Notes under the pieces: generated by a model | The model's input: the letters and a program-made list of their open reading frames with translations, nothing else | Database searches by the model: none | Told to the model about the DNA's origin: nothing | Source: JADLEX01 sp964586775 | Lineage (GTDB): Bacteria > Lernaellota > Lernaellaia > JACKCT01 | Assembly: GCA_964586775.1 (NCBI GenBank) | Contig: CAZPJD010000252.1 | Coordinates: 1-30,725, forward strand | Direction: 5' to 3' | Length of the DNA stretch: 30,725 nucleotides | Shown: positions 28,932 to 30,725 of the stretch, in pieces | How positions within the stretch are numbered: the first letter of the stretch is position 1 | Layout: each line of letters starts with the position of its first letter | Program-made: the position numbers and the translations under genes

Positions 28932-30725
28932 TTAGTCCTTCGTGAACTGGATCTCGTCGAGACCCATCGCGCCGGTGGCATCCTGATCGAACTCGAAGAT
29001 GATCGAATCGATCTCGGAAGGCAGCAGATCCGATCCACCGTTGAAGTCCTTGAGCGGGATGCGCAGCGTGTCGAGCACCGACATCGAGATGTCGCCCCAA
29101 AACGCCATCTCGACGCGCGCCTGCGAGATGAGGTCGCGGTAGTCGCTAGCCTTGACCGGGTCGCTCTCCACGCTGTCCACGACCACGCTCACCGAGAAGT
29201 CGCGCGACTCACCCAGCGTGTTGTAGTCGTCCACGGCCTCGTTCACCTGCCCCACACGCAGGGCGAGCATGTCCATCTCGTCCACCGCCGGGTCGGTGAT
29301 GGTCGGTAGCGTCACGGTGTATTTGCCGCCGCCGTCCCACGCAAAGACGAGCCCGCGCGTCGAGCCCGGGAAGGTGCCGGGGTTGCCCCACGACATGACC
29401 TGCTCGGCGATGGCGTCGAAGTCCTGATTCGCGTTCGTCACACCCGCGTAAGAGCCCGTCGAAAGATTCGTGTCCTCCTGATAATGGTCGAGGAAGACGC
29501 GCTCGGCATTTTGATATTGGCGAATCAGGGGCGCGCTGGACGGGAACGAAGGGAACTCGACCTCGCCCGCCGCCATGTGCCGGTAGCAGCCTCGGCCCAG
29601 CAGCGTCCAACGGAACCACGCGGTCATGAAGATCTGACCGATGTCCTGCTGATCCTGCGCCGAGATCAGCGGGATCGAGACATCGCCCGGAGGCGACGGA
29701 TCGCCCGCCGGCGCCCACACCGTGTTCCACTGGCCGTGGTTCGCGCCCTGCACGAACAGCAGGCCCTTTTCGCCGGTCGTCGCCTCGTCCACCGGAAGCG
29801 CGCGGTCGTAGCACTGGTGGCCCTGAAAGTCCGACACGTCGCCGTCGTGGCTGCCGTGCATGATGAAGTAGTCCACGTCGCGCGGGACGATGTCGTTGAA
29901 CAGCCCGATCTGCCCGTCCACCGGCGCGATGGCGTAGAGCGAGCGGATGTTGAAATGGAAGTTGTGCAGCGGATCGCCCGCGTTGTGCTTGGTGGTGTTG
30001 AACTGCCACGCCACGGTGACCGCCTCGCCGCCGCGCGAATGGCCCGCGAGACCGATGCGGTTCATGTCGATCTTGCCGAAGAGCGGGTGATCCGAATCCG
30101 CGTTCCACTCGCGGAACAGTTGCAGATGACGCAGCAGAACGATGCCGCGCGCGTCCATCTCGCCGCTCACGCCGCCGTTCAGGAAGTCCTCTTCCACCGA
30201 GATGGCGATCATGCCGTGCGTCGCGAGGTGCTCGGTGAGATACTGATAGCCGGGATACGACAGTTCCGAGGCGTCGTGATTGCCGTGCACGATGAGCACG
30301 AGGGGAAACGGCCCCGCGCCGTCGGGGATGTGGCCGAGCCCGTGCAGCGGCACAGCGCTCATACTGATGCCGCGCACGATGGTCACATAGGGATCGGCGA
30401 ACCAGAAATACGCGCCGACGGGCGTGGTGCGCGCGTCGGGGTCGTCCTCGTCGCCATACTCATAGAGCGTCGCGGTGTGCGAACCGACGTCGATCGGGTC
30501 CTCGAGCGGGACCGTGCAGTCGTCGGCCACGGTGTCGTCGTCTCCCGTGTCGTCGTCCGCGGTATCGTCATCCGCCGTGTCGTCATCGGCGGTATCGTCG
30601 TCCGCCGTGTCATCATCGGTGGTGTCGTCATCCGCCGTGTCGTCGTCGGCGGTGTCGTCATCCGCCGTGTCGTCATCGACGGTGTCATCGTCGATATCGT
30701 CATCGGTGGAATCGTCGTCCACGTC
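28932..30725 (-). CDS. Asp-rich surface alpha/beta hydrolase (5' end outside window)
   Basis: The frame runs off the right edge, so the true start and signal peptide are not seen. The visible chain of about 598 residues starts with roughly 65 residues of DDDTA repeats. A hydrolase domain follows: LVLIVHGNHDASE and GLAGHSRGGEAV with Ser229 as nucleophile (numbering from the GTG at 30722), acidic residues in MHGSHDGDVSD and a His in GANHGQWN. This resembles PET-hydrolase/chlorophyllase-like esterases. The C-terminal 180 residues look like a beta-sandwich with FEFDQDATGAMGLDEIQF at the end, as in carbohydrate-binding or jelly-roll modules. It is predicted to be extracellular or lipid-anchored and esterase-like; the substrate is unknown. 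Confidence 0.8.
   Translation of the reverse strand, partial: DVDDDSTDDDIDDDTVDDDTADDDTADDDTADDDTTDDDTADDDTADDDTADDDTADDDTGDDDTVADDCTVPLEDPIDVGSHTATLYEYGDEDDPDARTTPVGAYFWFADPYVTIVRGISMSAVPLHGLGHIPDGAGPFPLVLIVHGNHDASELSYPGYQYLTEHLATHGMIAISVEEDFLNGGVSGEMDARGIVLLRHLQLFREWNADSDHPLFGKIDMNRIGLAGHSRGGEAVTVAWQFNTTKHNAGDPLHNFHFNIRSLYAIAPVDGQIGLFNDIVPRDVDYFIMHGSHDGDVSDFQGHQCYDRALPVDEATTGEKGLLFVQGANHGQWNTVWAPAGDPSPPGDVSIPLISAQDQQDIGQIFMTAWFRWTLLGRGCYRHMAAGEVEFPSFPSSAPLIRQYQNAERVFLDHYQEDTNLSTGSYAGVTNANQDFDAIAEQVMSWGNPGTFPGSTRGLVFAWDGGGKYTVTLPTITDPAVDEMDMLALRVGQVNEAVDDYNTLGESRDFSVSVVVDSVESDPVKASDYRDLISQARVEMAFWGDISMSVLDTLRIPLKDFNGGSDLLPSEIDSIIFEFDQDATGAMGLDEIQFTKD
30535..30725 (-). repeat. 15-base tandem repeat encoding DDDTA units
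   Basis: The plus strand repeats units of about 15 bases made from GTCGTC/GTCATC followed by CGCGGT- or CGCCGT-like triplets. On the minus strand these encode DDDTA, DDDTT, DDDTG and DDDTV pentapeptides, more than ten in a row up to the window edge. GAC/GAT wobble alternates between units, so the array is imperfect. It may expand or shrink by slippage. Confidence 0.85.

Noticed and set aside
30535..30725. Possible CRISPR-like repeat array
   Set aside because: The 15-base units are contiguous, have no spacers and are in-frame Asp-rich codons of a protein.

Overview
The window is GC-rich bacterial chromosome with tightly packed genes, short gaps and many 4-base start/stop overlaps. Secreted proteins carry Sec or lipoprotein signals, there is an outer-membrane-type barrel protein, there is a perfect sigma-54 promoter, and two surface proteins carry long Asp-rich linkers. 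Together these suggest a Gram-negative, delta-proteobacteria-like lineage (inference; no 16S or taxonomic marker is present). No insertion sequence, integrase, phage gene or CRISPR array was seen.

Layout. 1-60: 3' end of a tRNA-Ser and its terminator. 73-1032: radical SAM protein. 1108-3702: three-gene cassette of an AAA ATPase (DUF3696 type), a PIN-like nuclease and an Rnl2-type RNA ligase. 3793-7265: secreted alpha/beta-hydrolase-like protein lacking its nucleophile, a YhaM-type exoribonuclease and a HAD phosphatase. 7278-7983: HigBA-type toxin-antitoxin pair on the minus strand. 8093-9193: amrS. 9223-11413: minus-strand AlbA_2/Schlafen-like ATPase and ParA-like ATPase. 11543-14634: barrel protein and UvrD/PcrA helicase. 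14651-18742: flippase, DegT aminotransferase and a GT39-like membrane protein. 18813-20649: tryptophanase and D-aminoacyl-tRNA deacylase. 20697-21890: a mostly non-coding region with an AT-rich island, a sigma-54 promoter, a 135-aa orphan protein and a strong terminator. 22015-24479: acyl-CoA dehydrogenase and condensation-like acyltransferase. 24480-26412: EamA transporter and SUMF1-domain lipoprotein. 26520-28039: AbiE-type toxin-antitoxin pair. 28105-30725: small ORF, secreted protein and an Asp-rich hydrolase cut by the window edge.

Four modules of a defence or addiction type (ATPase-PIN-ligase, HigBA, AlbA_2-ParA, AbiE) are scattered between ordinary metabolic genes instead of forming one island. 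The most novel candidate is the ATPase-PIN-RNA ligase cassette, which joins a predicted RNA cutter, an RNA joiner and a sensor-type ATPase in one translationally coupled operon. Three genes (higB, amrS, abiEi) share a -10-like hexamer placed exactly six bases before the start codon, which points to leaderless transcripts.
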